This document shows, piece after piece, positions 13,357 to 23,746 of a DNA stretch of 64,000 nucleotides. The position numbers and the translations under genes were made by a program. The stretch is taken from assembly GCA_023382535.1 (NCBI GenBank), contig JAHDWA010000001.1:62001-126000 (forward strand). Direction: 5' to 3'. The stretch's first letter is position 1. Each line of letters opens with the position of its first letter. The stretch is from Anaerolineae bacterium (GTDB lineage: Bacteria > Chloroflexota > Anaerolineae > 4572-78 > J111). Below the pieces are notes generated by a model, which saw only the letters and a program-made list of their open reading frames with translations, had not been told where the DNA came from and did no database searches.

Positions 13357-16300
13357 ATGGCTGAGGAATCGATTCGCATTCTGCTAATTGAGGATAACCC
13401 CGGCGACGCGCGGCTGCTGCGGGAATTGATGGCCGAAGTGGAGGGCGTGCGTTTCCAGTTGACCCACGTGGATCGGCTTTCGGCCGGGCTGACCCGTCTG
13501 GCCGAAGGCGACATGGACGTGATTCTGTTGGACCTGTCGCTTCCTGACAGCCAGGGACCGGACACACTGACCCGGTTGCAAGACGGCGCGCCAGGTGTGC
13601 CGATTGTGGTGCTAACCGGCCTGGAGGATGAGTCCCTCGGGATGGCCCTGGTTCAGGCCGGGGCACAGGATTACCTGGTCAAAGGCCAGGTCACGGGGGG
13701 TCACTTTCTGCTGCGCTCAATGCGTTATGCCATCGAGCGACAGCGGACGGAGGCGGAAATTATCCGGCACAACCGGGAGCTGCTGACCTTACAACGCGCT
13801 GGCGCTGCCATCGCTTCCAGTTTGGACCTGCAATATGTGTTGGATACAGTCACCAGGGAAATGGCGACCCTGTTAGAGGTCGAGGGTTGCGCCATCTATG
13901 AATGGCACCAGGCCAACGATACCATCTCGAAAGTGGCCGAGCATGGCCCTGCCACCTGGAAAGTGCAGCGGGCGCTGGCCAAACTTTATCGTCTGGCCGA
14001 GTTGCCCCTAACCCGGCGAGTCCTGTTTGAACGACAACCTCAACAGATGACCCTCAGCCAGCCGCAAGTTGATCCGGCCGAATTAGCTTATCTCCAAATG
14101 GTCAGGCTCAAAACCCGGCTCATGCTGCCGCTGGAATTCCAGGATCGGGTCATCGGCCTGGCCGAGATAGAAGATAGCCGGGTCGAACGAACTTTCAGCG
14201 AAGGGGAGATTGGCCTGGTACAACTGCTGGCTAACCAGGCGGCCAGCGCCATCGAGAATGCTCGCCTGTATGCCGAAACCGGGCGACGGGCCCGGCAACT
14301 GGCCGTGCTACACGAGTTAGACCAGGTCATCTCGGCCAACCTGCGGATTGAGGAGGTGTACCACGCCCTTGCTCTACATGCCTCCCGCCTGTTCTCTTAC
14401 AACCATATGTCCATCACCCTTTTGGAGGGGACAAGTCTGCGCTTGACTTATGTGGCTCATCCAGACGAAGCTGGCCCGGCGGTGGGCGCGTTGCTGCCGC
14501 TTAAAGCCTTAGCCGCTGGCTGGGTGGTGACCAAAGGTCAGCCACTGTTGCGTCACCAGATCCCAGCGGATAGGCGCTTTGCCAAGGATGAACTGTGGGC
14601 TGCCGGGGAGGTCCAGGCCGATATGATCATTCCCGTACGGATCAAAGGACAGATTATCGGCACCTGGAATATCGGCAGCCACCATCTCGGCAATTATGGC
14701 CCGGATGACCTGGAGGTTGCCCAATTAGTGGCCGACCAACTGGCCATTGCCATTGACAATGCCCGCCTGTACGCGCGAGCCAGGCAAGAAATCGCCGAGC
14801 GCCAGCGCGCGGAGGCAGCCTTGCAGGAGAGTGAGAAACGTTTCCGTTCCCTCATCGAGAACAGTTCGGACGCCATCACCTTATTTGATGTGGCAGGGGT
14901 CATTCGCTATGCCAGCCCTTCGATCCGCCAAATTTTGGGCTACGATCTCGAAGAATTTGTCGAGCGCAGGATGTTTGACCTGATCCATCTCGACGATCTT
15001 GAACAGGCCAGGGCTTTCCTGGCCGAACTGACCCAAAAGCCAGGGGGCACGGCCAGCCTGCTGTACCGAATGCAGCACAAGGATGGTTCCTGGCGCTGGC
15101 TGGAAGGCGTCGGGACCAATTTGTTGGCCGAACCGAGCATACAGGCTATCGTCGGCAATCATCGCGATGTGACCGAGCGCCGGAAACTGGAAGAACAACT
15201 CCAACAGTCCCAAAAGATGGAAGCGGTGGGCCGGCTGGCCGGCGGGGTTGCCCACGATTTCAACAACCTGCTGTTGGTTATCACCGGTTATAGTGAGCTG
15301 CTCCTGGACCGCTATCTGGGTGACAATGAGCGGGTGCGCGGTTACGTGAAACAGATCCATCAGGCTGGAGATCGAGCGGCCGCCCTGACCCGTCAGCTTC
15401 TGGTCTTCAGCCGCAAGCAGATGCTTGAACCCAAAGTGCTGGACTTGAACGAGATCATCGCCGAGATGGATAAGCTGCTGCGGCGGCTGATCGGTGAGGA
15501 TATTGACCTGGTGACCATCCCGAAACCAGGGTTGGGACAGGTCAAAGCCGATCCGAGCCAGATCGAGCAGATCATCATGAACCTGGCTGTCAACGCCCGC
15601 GATGCCATGCCTCAAGGCGGCAAATTGACCATCGAAACGGCCAATGTCGAGCTTGACGAAGCCTATACCCGCCAGCACGCCGATGTCTCTCCCGGCCCTT
15701 ATGTGCTGTTGGCCGTCAGTGACACCGGCATTGGGATGGACCAGGCGGTCCTGGCCCACATCTTTGAGCCTTTCTTCACCACCAAGGAGGAGGGCAAGGG
15801 GACGGGTCTCGGTTTGGCCACGGTCTACGGCATTGTCAAGCAGAGCAGTGGTCACATCTGGACCTACAGCGAGGTCGGGCACGGCACGACCTTCAAGATT
15901 TACCTACCCCGGATTGAGGAAACCGTCGTAGCAGTCGAGCCAGGCTTGGACCAGACTAGGCAACCCCAAGGCTCGGAGACCATCCTCCTGGTGGAAGACG
16001 CCGATCCCGTCCGGGAGATGCTGCGGACGCTCTTGCAAGGGGATGGCTATACAGTGCTGGAGGCCCGCAGTGGCGCTGAAGCCCTCCAGCTGTATGCCCA
16101 GCACGCTGGTTCGCTCCATCTGCTGGTAACCGATATGGTCATGCCGGGCGGGCTGAACGGCCGCGAATTGGCGGAACGTCTGGCCTCGCTGCACCCAGGG
16201 CTGAAAATACTCTTCGTGTCAGGCTACACTGACGAGGCTATTGTTCACCACGGCGTGCTAGAGCAGGGCATGGTTTTTCTACAGAAACCCTTTTCTCCAG

Positions 16301-16365
16301 CTACGCTGCTGCGCAAAGTGCGCGAGGTACTGGAATCGCCGCTGGCCTCGTTCCTGGCGTTGTGA
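13357..16365 (+). CDS. REC-GAF-GAF-PAS hybrid histidine kinase with C-terminal receiver (copy 2)
   Basis: This is a tandem paralogue of the preceding gene with the same order: receiver, two GAF domains, PAS, dimerisation helix ([14 protein letters not shown]), HATPase with an intact G2 box ([11 protein letters not shown]), and a C-terminal receiver (Asp in [10 protein letters not shown], Lys in LQKPF). I chose the ATG at 13357 because AGGAG lies 7 bases upstream and the protein then begins [14 protein letters not shown] like its paralogue; an in-frame ATG at 13339 would add six residues. The intact ATP lid makes this the more surely active copy. No membrane segments are seen. Confidence 0.93.
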   Translation: MAEESIRILLIEDNPGDARLLRELMAEVEGVRFQLTHVDRLSAGLTRLAEGDMDVILLDLSLPDSQGPDTLTRLQDGAPGVPIVVLTGLEDESLGMALVQAGAQDYLVKGQVTGGHFLLRSMRYAIERQRTEAEIIRHNRELLTLQRAGAAIASSLDLQYVLDTVTREMATLLEVEGCAIYEWHQANDTISKVAEHGPATWKVQRALAKLYRLAELPLTRRVLFERQPQQMTLSQPQVDPAELAYLQMVRLKTRLMLPLEFQDRVIGLAEIEDSRVERTFSEGEIGLVQLLANQAASAIENARLYAETGRRARQLAVLHELDQVISANLRIEEVYHALALHASRLFSYNHMSITLLEGTSLRLTYVAHPDEAGPAVGALLPLKALAAGWVVTKGQPLLRHQIPADRRFAKDELWAAGEVQADMIIPVRIKGQIIGTWNIGSHHLGNYGPDDLEVAQLVADQLAIAIDNARLYARARQEIAERQRAEAALQESEKRFRSLIENSSDAITLFDVAGVIRYASPSIRQILGYDLEEFVERRMFDLIHLDDLEQARAFLAELTQKPGGTASLLYRMQHKDGSWRWLEGVGTNLLAEPSIQAIVGNHRDVTERRKLEEQLQQSQKMEAVGRLAGGVAHDFNNLLLVITGYSELLLDRYLGDNERVRGYVKQIHQAGDRAAALTRQLLVFSRKQMLEPKVLDLNEIIAEMDKLLRRLIGEDIDLVTIPKPGLGQVKADPSQIEQIIMNLAVNARDAMPQGGKLTIETANVELDEAYTRQHADVSPGPYVLLAVSDTGIGMDQAVLAHIFEPFFTTKEEGKGTGLGLATVYGIVKQSSGHIWTYSEVGHGTTFKIYLPRIEETVVAVEPGLDQTRQPQGSETILLVEDADPVREMLRTLLQGDGYTVLEARSGAEALQLYAQHAGSLHLLVTDMVMPGGLNGRELAERLASLHPGLKILFVSGYTDEAIVHHGVLEQGMVFLQKPFSPATLLRKVREVLESPLASFLAL

Positions 16366-16374
16366 GGTGACCCG

Positions 16375-18420
16375 ATGAAAGCGTCAATTCCTGCTAATGA
16401 AGTCGACCGACTGGCCGCCCTGCGCCAATACAGTCCACTCGACACCGCTCCCGAAGCTGTGTTTGATGATCTGGTCTTGCTGGCCGCTCAAATATGCGAT
16501 ACGCCCATTGGCTTGATTAGCTTCATTGAAGCCGACCGCCAATGGTTCAAGGCCAGGGTAGGCTTAACAGGAACCGAAATTTCAAGGGATGTTTCGTTCT
16601 GTGCTCACGCCATCTTGCAACCAGACGAGGTCTTGATAGTGCCGGATGCTCTGGCCGATGAACGCTTCGCGGCCAACCCTTTGGTAACCGCCGATCCCCA
16701 AATTCGCTTTTATGCCGGCGCGCCGCTGGTTACGGATGATGGTTATGCGTTGGGCACACTGTGTGTTATTGACCGAGTGCCGCGTGAACTCACTGCCAGG
16801 CAGATAGCGGCGCTGGAGACCTTGCGCCGGGCGGTGATGGCGGAAATTCAGTTACGATACGGCGTTAATAGCCTGTCCCAGACCGTCGCCGAGCGCGACC
16901 TGGCCTTAGCTACCCTGCAAGAGGCCAAGGCGGAGTTGGAAATTGAAATACAGGAGCGCACCGCTGAATTACGACAGGCCAACGAGCAGTTGCAAAGAGA
17001 ACTGGCTGAGCGCCAGCAGGTGGAAGCAGAACTGCAAAGTAAGGTTCAACAATCAGACCTGGCCTATCAGCAAGCTGCCATCTACGCCAAAGAACTCAAT
17101 GAGAAAATCGGGGAGAGTAAGCGAGCTGAACAGGCGCTGGAAGAAGAACGAGCGCTTTTGGCCCAGCGCGTGGCCGAGCGCACGGCCGAGTTGAGCGCGG
17201 CTAATGCCGAACTGGCTCGCGCCGCCCGGGCCAAAGACGAATTCCTGGCCAGCATGAGCCACGAACTGCGCACCCCGCTCCATGCCATCCTGGGCCTGAG
17301 CGAAGTCCTGCAAGCTCAGACCCGCGGACCGCTGAGCGAGGATCAACTCAAATTCCTGCGCATCATCGAGGAGAGCGGTCGTCATTTGTTGGCTCTGATC
17401 AATGACATCCTGGATGTAGCCAAAATCGAGGCAGGCAAACTGGAGTTGCAGTCTGAGCCGGTTTTAGTTGAAGCGGTCTGCCAGGCCAGCTTGCAGTTCA
17501 TCAAGCAAGCGGCGGTCAAGAAGAACATTCGGGTATCCTTTACATTGGACCCCGTTTTGGTCTTCATCCAAGCCGACGCCCGCCGCCTGAAGCAGATTCT
17601 GGTTAACCTTTTGCACAACGCCGCCAAGTTTACCCCGGAAGGTGGACAGGTCGGCCTGGAAGTCAGGGACGAGCCAGAAGCAGCGGCCGTTCGCTTCATC
17701 GTCTGGGACACTGGCCCAGGAATCCCACCCGAACATTTGCCCCGCTTGTTCCAGCCATTCGTACAAATTGATAGCAGCCTGTCACGGACCCACGAAGGGA
17801 CCGGGTTGGGCTTAGCTTTGGTGTCTCGTTTGGTCGAATTGCATGGGGGCAGCGTCTCGGTCGAGAGCGACGGCGTGCCCGGCCGGGGGAGCCGGTTCAT
17901 TGTCTCATTGCCATGGCAGACGGTTGTAATCTCTTCGAAAGCCGAACCTTCATCCCGGCTTGAGCCGGGATTGACCACAACAACACCGCAAAGGTCGTTC
18001 TTCCGCCAGGATCGGGGCAGCAAGGATGCAGGCAGCGCAACTGAACACCCCCTGATTTTGTTAGCCGAGGATAACGAAGCGAATATCCAACTTTTGACCG
18101 ATTATCTGGAAGGCGAGGGATATCGGGTTGTCGTTGCCCGCCATGGCGCCGAAGCCCTGGCACGGGCAAGCGAAGAGCGGCCGGCGCTGATCCTGATGGA
18201 TATTCAAATGCCGGGCATGGATGGGCTGGAGGCCATTGGCCGCCTGCGTACCGAGTCTCAACTGACGAGCGTACCGATCATTGCTCTGACCGCGCTGGCC
18301 ATGCCCGGCGACCGTGAACGTTGCCTGGCCGCCGGAGCGAATGATTATCTGAGCAAGCCAGTCAGTTTAAAAAAGTTGGTCAGCGCCATTGCCGTTTATT
18401 TAGAACCAACCCAAACATAA
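16375..18420 (+). CDS. GAF hybrid histidine kinase with C-terminal receiver
   Basis: The 681-residue protein starts with a GAF domain of the kind often fused to kinases (about 10-165, motif VSFCAHAI), then has a long coiled coil (about 170-275), a dimerisation helix with H-box MSHELRTPLHAIL, HATPase (G-box GTGLGLALV) and a C-terminal receiver (about 560-675, Asp in LILMDIQMPGMDG, Lys in YLSKPVS). It lies 10 bases after the previous kinase and 13 before the next, on the same strand. It is a soluble phosphorelay kinase with an unknown signal. Confidence 0.93.
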   Translation: MKASIPANEVDRLAALRQYSPLDTAPEAVFDDLVLLAAQICDTPIGLISFIEADRQWFKARVGLTGTEISRDVSFCAHAILQPDEVLIVPDALADERFAANPLVTADPQIRFYAGAPLVTDDGYALGTLCVIDRVPRELTARQIAALETLRRAVMAEIQLRYGVNSLSQTVAERDLALATLQEAKAELEIEIQERTAELRQANEQLQRELAERQQVEAELQSKVQQSDLAYQQAAIYAKELNEKIGESKRAEQALEEERALLAQRVAERTAELSAANAELARAARAKDEFLASMSHELRTPLHAILGLSEVLQAQTRGPLSEDQLKFLRIIEESGRHLLALINDILDVAKIEAGKLELQSEPVLVEAVCQASLQFIKQAAVKKNIRVSFTLDPVLVFIQADARRLKQILVNLLHNAAKFTPEGGQVGLEVRDEPEAAAVRFIVWDTGPGIPPEHLPRLFQPFVQIDSSLSRTHEGTGLGLALVSRLVELHGGSVSVESDGVPGRGSRFIVSLPWQTVVISSKAEPSSRLEPGLTTTTPQRSFFRQDRGSKDAGSATEHPLILLAEDNEANIQLLTDYLEGEGYRVVVARHGAEALARASEERPALILMDIQMPGMDGLEAIGRLRTESQLTSVPIIALTALAMPGDRERCLAAGANDYLSKPVSLKKLVSAIAVYLEPTQT

Positions 18421-18432
18421 GGAGGCTGGATC

Positions 18433-19896
18433 ATGGCTGCTATGACGACTATTCTCATTGTTGATGACATGTCGGTCGGACGCGAGACACTGGCGGAATT
18501 ACTGCTTTCGCCGGATTATCAAATGGCCTTTGCCAGCAATGGGCCTGAAGCTTTGGCGAAGGCAGCCGAACTTGCCCCCGATCTCATCCTGCTAGATGTG
18601 ATGATGCCGCAGATGGACGGTTTTGAAGTTTGTCGGCGTTTGCGAGCAGACCCGCACCTGGCCGAAGTGCCGGTGGTGATGGTCACAGCCTTGGACGATC
18701 GCAGTTCACGACTGCAAGGCCTCGAAGCCGGGGCGGATGATTTTATCTCTAAACCCTTTGACCAGTCCGAATTGCACGCACGGGTGCATACCATCACTCG
18801 CCTCAATCGCTACCGCCACCTCCTGACCGAGCGAACCCGCTTCGAATGGGTGGTCGAACAGACGGATGACGGTTATCTGCTTTTGAATAATGACGACGAC
18901 GTGCTGTATGCCAATACCAAGGCGCGCTTGCTTCTCGGATTCGTCGAAGATCCAAACGAACCCCTCACCGAAAAATTTCTCGCCCAGGCCCAAAAACAAT
19001 ATCACTGCGAACCGGCCGAAGTATGGGCAGCTTGGCCAATTCAGTCAACTCCACATATACAACAGGCCCGCTACCTGGTACGTCCAGAAACAACTACTGC
19101 TCACGCCTGTTGGCTGCAAGCGACGTTACTTGACCACCCCACCGGGTTGGCCAACCAACAACTGATTCAGTTGCGTGACGTGACAGCACAGGTGCATTTA
19201 CAGCGCGACAGGCGCACGTTTCATGACATGCTCTCGCACAAGTTACGCACGCCGCTGGCCCATATTGTGACCAGCCTGGAATTGCTGGGGGAAGAGGAGA
19301 CTTCCGCCTTATCAGGTGCGGAGATAGTCAAATTATCCAGGATGGCTCTTAAAGGCGCACGCCGCTTGCGGGTGGAAATTGAGGATATTCTGCGCTATTT
19401 AAGCGTGTCCAGGCTGGCGCAGGGAGAAACCAGTTGTGCGCTGGCTGAATTACCTGAACTCGTAGCCGAAATCAGCGCCGACTTAGGACTGGCCCCGGTG
19501 ACTCTCTTGAGCCTTAATGATACGGAACAACTGCAACTTACCCTCTCCCGACGGGCACTGGAGTGGATCTTATGGGAAGTTTTAGAAAATACCAAGAAGT
19601 TCCATCCCCAGCAAACACCCCGGGTAGAGATCAGCATCTGCCGTCTGAGCGGAAACAAGGTTAGCCTGAAAATTGGCGACGATGGCTTGACTCTCTCGCC
19701 AGAGCAGTTAGCCCAGGCATGGGCACCCTATTACCAGGGTGAAAAATATTTCACGGGTGAGGTCGCCGGCATGGGCTTAGGACTGACTACCGTAGCTTCG
19801 CTCGTTTGGGCTGCGGGTGGAACCGCTCGTTTGTACAATCGTAAGGGAGGGCCAGGCGTGGTCGTAGAGCTGACTATGCCGGTAACGGAAGGGTAA
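18433..19896 (+). CDS. Receiver-first histidine kinase (REC-PAS-like-HisKA-HATPase)
   Basis: A 487-residue protein begins with a receiver (ILIVDDMSVGRETL, Asp in LILLDVMMPQMDG, Lys in FISKPFD), followed by a weak PAS-like region (about 135-250) and a kinase core with H-box LSHKLRTPLAHI, where Lys replaces the usual Glu. The ATPase domain is recognisable (N-box EVLENTKKF) but its G1 motif is unusual. The protein is the first of four neighbours that share almost the same receiver. AGGAGG precedes the ATG. Confidence 0.88.
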   Translation: MAAMTTILIVDDMSVGRETLAELLLSPDYQMAFASNGPEALAKAAELAPDLILLDVMMPQMDGFEVCRRLRADPHLAEVPVVMVTALDDRSSRLQGLEAGADDFISKPFDQSELHARVHTITRLNRYRHLLTERTRFEWVVEQTDDGYLLLNNDDDVLYANTKARLLLGFVEDPNEPLTEKFLAQAQKQYHCEPAEVWAAWPIQSTPHIQQARYLVRPETTTAHACWLQATLLDHPTGLANQQLIQLRDVTAQVHLQRDRRTFHDMLSHKLRTPLAHIVTSLELLGEEETSALSGAEIVKLSRMALKGARRLRVEIEDILRYLSVSRLAQGETSCALAELPELVAEISADLGLAPVTLLSLNDTEQLQLTLSRRALEWILWEVLENTKKFHPQQTPRVEISICRLSGNKVSLKIGDDGLTLSPEQLAQAWAPYYQGEKYFTGEVAGMGLGLTTVASLVWAAGGTARLYNRKGGPGVVVELTMPVTEG

Positions 19897-19924
19897 AATC
19901 ATCAGGCAAGACGGAAGGTAACCA

Positions 19925-21544
19925 ATGATGAAATCCCTCAGTACTATCCTCATTGTCGATGATACACCCGCTGCACGTGAAACTTTGGCGGAGTTGCTGT
20001 TTTCACCGGATTACCAACTGGCCTCTGCCCGAAATGGTCTCGAGGCGTTGGTCCAGGTAGACGAACTAAATCCTGATTTGATTCTGCTGGATGTGATGAT
20101 GCCGGACATGACTGGTTTTGAAGTTTGCCGCCGCCTCAAAGTCGAGGAGCGGTGGCGGCATATTCCGATCATCCTGGTTACGGCGCTTGACAGTAAAGCG
20201 GATTTGGCGCTTGGCCTGGAGGCAGGCGCTGATGACTTTTTATCCAAGCCGGTCAACGGCCTGGAACTCCGGGCCCGTGTTGGTTCCATGTTGCGGATCA
20301 GAAACCAGTACAAAGCTTTGGAGCAGCAGCGGCAAGAATTGGCCACCTCCCTACATTTGAACAAGAAGTTGGCCCAGGCCTTTGCCCAGCATCTTGAAGA
20401 ATTAGAGACCCTCCACGATACCGGACTACGCCTGATGCATAGTCTCGATACCGACTCTATCTTGCACCTGATTGCGCAAACGGCGCATGAGCTCATTCCA
20501 GAGGCTGCCGGCTGCATAATCTACTTTTTGATCGAGGACGAACAACAGTTGCTCCCGATTGTTTTTCCCCGTGGAAGTGACACCAAGCTGGTCTACCCCT
20601 CCATCGGTATCGAGGAAATTGTCAACCGGGCCATTGAAACGAGTAAGCCTATCCACGTTTCTGACTTGAAAATCGAACACCAACAACATCCATCGGAGTG
20701 GCCAGAAATGCGAGCTTTATTGGTCACTCCGATGTTTGATGATCAACACCCCCTGGGCGCTCTGAGCATATATAGTGCTGGGGCCGACATGTTTGAGGTG
20801 AGCCACCAACACATTTTAGCCATTCTCGCCGACCAGACAGCTGTCGCTATTGTGAAGGTCCGTTTTTTCAAAGAGAGAGAGTTGACCAAAGAGCGGGAGA
20901 AGCAAGCGATCCAGAACCTGTTCCAGCGGTATGTCAGTCCAGCCGTCGTGGATCGCCTCATTGATGGCCGAGAAAACCTGGCGCTGGGTGGCAGACGGCA
21001 GGAGGTCAGCGTTTTGTTTGCCGACATTCGCGGCTTTACCGCTTTTAGCGAGCATCTAATCCCGGAGAAAGTCGTCGAGTCGCTCAACCAGTATCTGGCC
21101 CTGGCCGTTGAAGCCATCCTGGCCGAGGAAGGCACTCTGGACAAATTTGTCGGAGATGCGGTGATGGCGCTTTTCAACGCACCGCTCCCTCAACCTAACC
21201 ATACGCTGCAGGCAGTCCGAGCCGCGTTAGCTATGCAACAGGCCATTGCCGATTACAACTCGGAACTAACCGAGCAACCGCTTAGTTTCGGTATTGGCCT
21301 CCACGTTGGCCAGGCTGTGGCCGGCAACATTGGAACCGTGCAACAGATGAATTACACGGTGATTGGCGACACGGTTAACCTGGCCAAGCGTTTACAGGAG
21401 AATGCCCAGGGCGGGCACATTCTGCTGAGCCAGGCGGTCTACGAGGCCGTAAGGGACGTAGTCATCGTCGAAGACCTGGGCACGTTGCCAGTCAAGGGGC
21501 GTACAGCCGCAGAACATGTCCATATGTTGATTGGCTTGCGCTGA
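19925..21544 (+). CDS. REC-GAF adenylate cyclase (class III)
   Basis: The 539-residue protein has an N-terminal receiver (Asp in LILLDVMMPDMTG, Lys in FLSKPVN), a GAF domain (about 155-310) and a class III nucleotide cyclase domain (about 350-535). Metal-binding Asp residues are in VLFADIRGFT and VGDAVMALF. The Lys in LDKFVGD and the Thr in YTVIGD are the adenine-specifying pair typical of bacterial adenylate cyclases, and Asn and Arg in VNLAKRL complete the active site. It would convert ATP to cAMP under control of a phosphorelay. Of the four receiver-first genes in this block it alone has a second-messenger output. Confidence 0.92.
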   Translation: MMKSLSTILIVDDTPAARETLAELLFSPDYQLASARNGLEALVQVDELNPDLILLDVMMPDMTGFEVCRRLKVEERWRHIPIILVTALDSKADLALGLEAGADDFLSKPVNGLELRARVGSMLRIRNQYKALEQQRQELATSLHLNKKLAQAFAQHLEELETLHDTGLRLMHSLDTDSILHLIAQTAHELIPEAAGCIIYFLIEDEQQLLPIVFPRGSDTKLVYPSIGIEEIVNRAIETSKPIHVSDLKIEHQQHPSEWPEMRALLVTPMFDDQHPLGALSIYSAGADMFEVSHQHILAILADQTAVAIVKVRFFKERELTKEREKQAIQNLFQRYVSPAVVDRLIDGRENLALGGRRQEVSVLFADIRGFTAFSEHLIPEKVVESLNQYLALAVEAILAEEGTLDKFVGDAVMALFNAPLPQPNHTLQAVRAALAMQQAIADYNSELTEQPLSFGIGLHVGQAVAGNIGTVQQMNYTVIGDTVNLAKRLQENAQGGHILLSQAVYEAVRDVVIVEDLGTLPVKGRTAAEHVHMLIGLR

Positions 21545-21555
21545 AAAGGAAAACC

Positions 21556-23739
21556 ATGCAACCTACACCGACTATCCTCGTCGTAGATGACCAATCGAGT
21601 GCCCGTGAGGTCTTAAGTGGGCTACTGGCCGGCCAAAACTATCATTTAGCTTTTGCAGGTAATGGGGAAGAAGCCCTGACCAAAGCGGTCGCGTTGACCC
21701 CGGATTTGATCTTGCTGGATGTGATGATGCCGGGGATGGATGGTTTTGAAGGGTGTGTATGGCTACGCGCCGATCCCCACCTGGCTGAAATACCGATAAT
21801 TATGGTGACCTCACTCGATGACCGCGATTCGCGTTTAAGGGGTTTAGCAGTAGGCATAGACGACTTTATCTCTAAACTCTTTGATGGTCTTGAGCTAGGC
21901 GCCCGCATCAAGACGATCACCCGGCTCGACCGTTATCGCCGCCTGCTACTTGAACGCGCTTACCGCCAGCAGGCCGAACAGGAGATTTACCGTCGCAACC
22001 GTGAGTTGACCTTGCTCAATCAAGTGATCATGGCGGCGGCCTCAACCTTAAACGTCCAGGATATTCTCCACCTGGCTTGTGAGGCCCTGGCGCAGGCCTT
22101 TGAATTGCCTCAGGCTACCGCCCTGTTATTGAATGAGGCGCGGACAGAGTTTGTGGCAATTGTTGAGTATCTGGCCCCAGCCATAGGCTTAGGTCAAGCC
22201 CGCTTAGGTCAAGAGAAACTGACGCCTCAAGGCAATAGCTCAAACGGGACCATTCCTCTGGTTGGCCTCTGGTCGGAGTACTTGTTGGAATATAAAATCC
22301 CGCTGGTCATTACTGGCACGGAGGCCAATCCCCCGTTAGCCCAGGTTTATGAGGTGATGCGCCAGCGCGGTCTTGCCTCATTGCTAATCGTCCCTATCGT
22401 GATTGACCACGAAACCGTCGGCCTCATCGAATTGGGCGCAACCGAACGCCGTCACTTGAGCGCCCAGGCTCTGACTCTGACCCAAAGTATCGCCACAGCC
22501 ATCGGTCAGGCGCTAGAAACCGCCCGGTTGTATCAGAATCTGCAGCATTACGTCGCTAGCCTCGAGGATACCGTAGCCAAACGCACCCGTGAGTTGCAAA
22601 ACGAGCGCGATCGCATTCGGGCTATTCTGGAGGCGTTAGGCGAAGCGGTAGTGGTCACCGATACCGCTGGCGCCATCCAATATCTCAATCCGGCCACTGT
22701 GGCCTTGACCGGCTTTACCGAGGCAGAAGCGCTGGGGCAAAACTGGCGCTTATGGCAAAGCCGAAAGACGCGAGAATGGGATGACGGGGCCACCGGTGAG
22801 CCACTGTATGCTGAAATTGCGGAGCAAGTCGGCGCCGGTCAGACCTGGCGCGGCGAAGTGAATAATCAACGCAAAGACGGCTCGCTCTACGATGCCTTGC
22901 TGACCGTAGCCCCCTTATTTGATCCCAACCGGCCCAATCAACCCATTGGCTTTGTCAGTGTGCAAAACAATATTACCCCGCTCAAAGAGGCCGAGCGGTT
23001 ACGGGCCGTCGTGCAGGGGCGAGAGAAACAGGCAGCGCTGGACCGGCTGCGTCAGACCTTTCTCAGCACGGTCAATCACGAGCTGCGCACCCCTCTGGCC
23101 CTGATCTTCCAAATTATTGAGATGTTCGAAAACGGTCACCTGGGCAAATTGAGACTGGTGCAACGCAACGCGCTGATGGCGCTACGCCGGCAGATCAAAA
23201 TATTGGGTCAAATGGTCGAGGGTTTAACCCGCCTAGCTGCCTTTTTGAGTAAACAGGAAACGGTTCGACCGGTTTTGGCCCGGTTAGAGCCAGTATTCCA
23301 AAATGTCATCCCCCTGGCTAAATTCATGGCACGCAGTAAAGAAATTATCCTTGAAACCGATATTACCCCCGATCTTCCCCCCTTGCCCCTGGATGTTAAA
23401 CAAATAGACGAGGCCTTAACCCAACTGCTAGATAACGCCGTCAAATTTAACCGGGCGGGCGGGAAAATTATGCTGAGCGCTCAGGCTGATGATAAGTGGG
23501 TTACCATCACTATATCAGATACAGGGGTCGGAATTGAGACTGAGCAACTAGATCGAATTTGGGAGCTTTTTGAGCAAGGCACTGATCCCTTGCGGCGCGC
23601 CCAGGAGGGCTTAGGTTTAGGGCTGGTTCTGGCTCGCTACATCGTGGAAGCCGATCGTGGGACCATTGAGGTTGAGTCAACGTTAGGCCAGGGGAGCACC
23701 TTTACGGTGAAATTACCCCGCCTTAAATCAGTGAATTAA
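21556..23739 (+). CDS. Receiver-first GAF-PAS histidine kinase
   Basis: The 727-residue protein has a receiver (about 1-120), GAF (about 150-320), coiled coil, PAS (about 345-470), a dimerisation helix (VNHELRTPLALIF) and HATPase with G-box GLGLGLVLA. In the receiver the Lys is kept but the following Pro is Leu (ISKLFDG), a change from its three siblings. It starts 12 bases after the cyclase gene and ends 7 bases before the next kinase, so co-transcription is very likely. Confidence 0.92.
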   Translation: MQPTPTILVVDDQSSAREVLSGLLAGQNYHLAFAGNGEEALTKAVALTPDLILLDVMMPGMDGFEGCVWLRADPHLAEIPIIMVTSLDDRDSRLRGLAVGIDDFISKLFDGLELGARIKTITRLDRYRRLLLERAYRQQAEQEIYRRNRELTLLNQVIMAAASTLNVQDILHLACEALAQAFELPQATALLLNEARTEFVAIVEYLAPAIGLGQARLGQEKLTPQGNSSNGTIPLVGLWSEYLLEYKIPLVITGTEANPPLAQVYEVMRQRGLASLLIVPIVIDHETVGLIELGATERRHLSAQALTLTQSIATAIGQALETARLYQNLQHYVASLEDTVAKRTRELQNERDRIRAILEALGEAVVVTDTAGAIQYLNPATVALTGFTEAEALGQNWRLWQSRKTREWDDGATGEPLYAEIAEQVGAGQTWRGEVNNQRKDGSLYDALLTVAPLFDPNRPNQPIGFVSVQNNITPLKEAERLRAVVQGREKQAALDRLRQTFLSTVNHELRTPLALIFQIIEMFENGHLGKLRLVQRNALMALRRQIKILGQMVEGLTRLAAFLSKQETVRPVLARLEPVFQNVIPLAKFMARSKEIILETDITPDLPPLPLDVKQIDEALTQLLDNAVKFNRAGGKIMLSAQADDKWVTITISDTGVGIETEQLDRIWELFEQGTDPLRRAQEGLGLGLVLARYIVEADRGTIEVESTLGQGSTFTVKLPRLKSVN

Positions 23740-23746
23740 ACAGGCG

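Noticed and set aside
14881..15882. Long minus-strand reading frame
   Set aside because: It lies fully inside the hybrid kinase coding region and mirrors its codon pattern; no family match or ribosome site.
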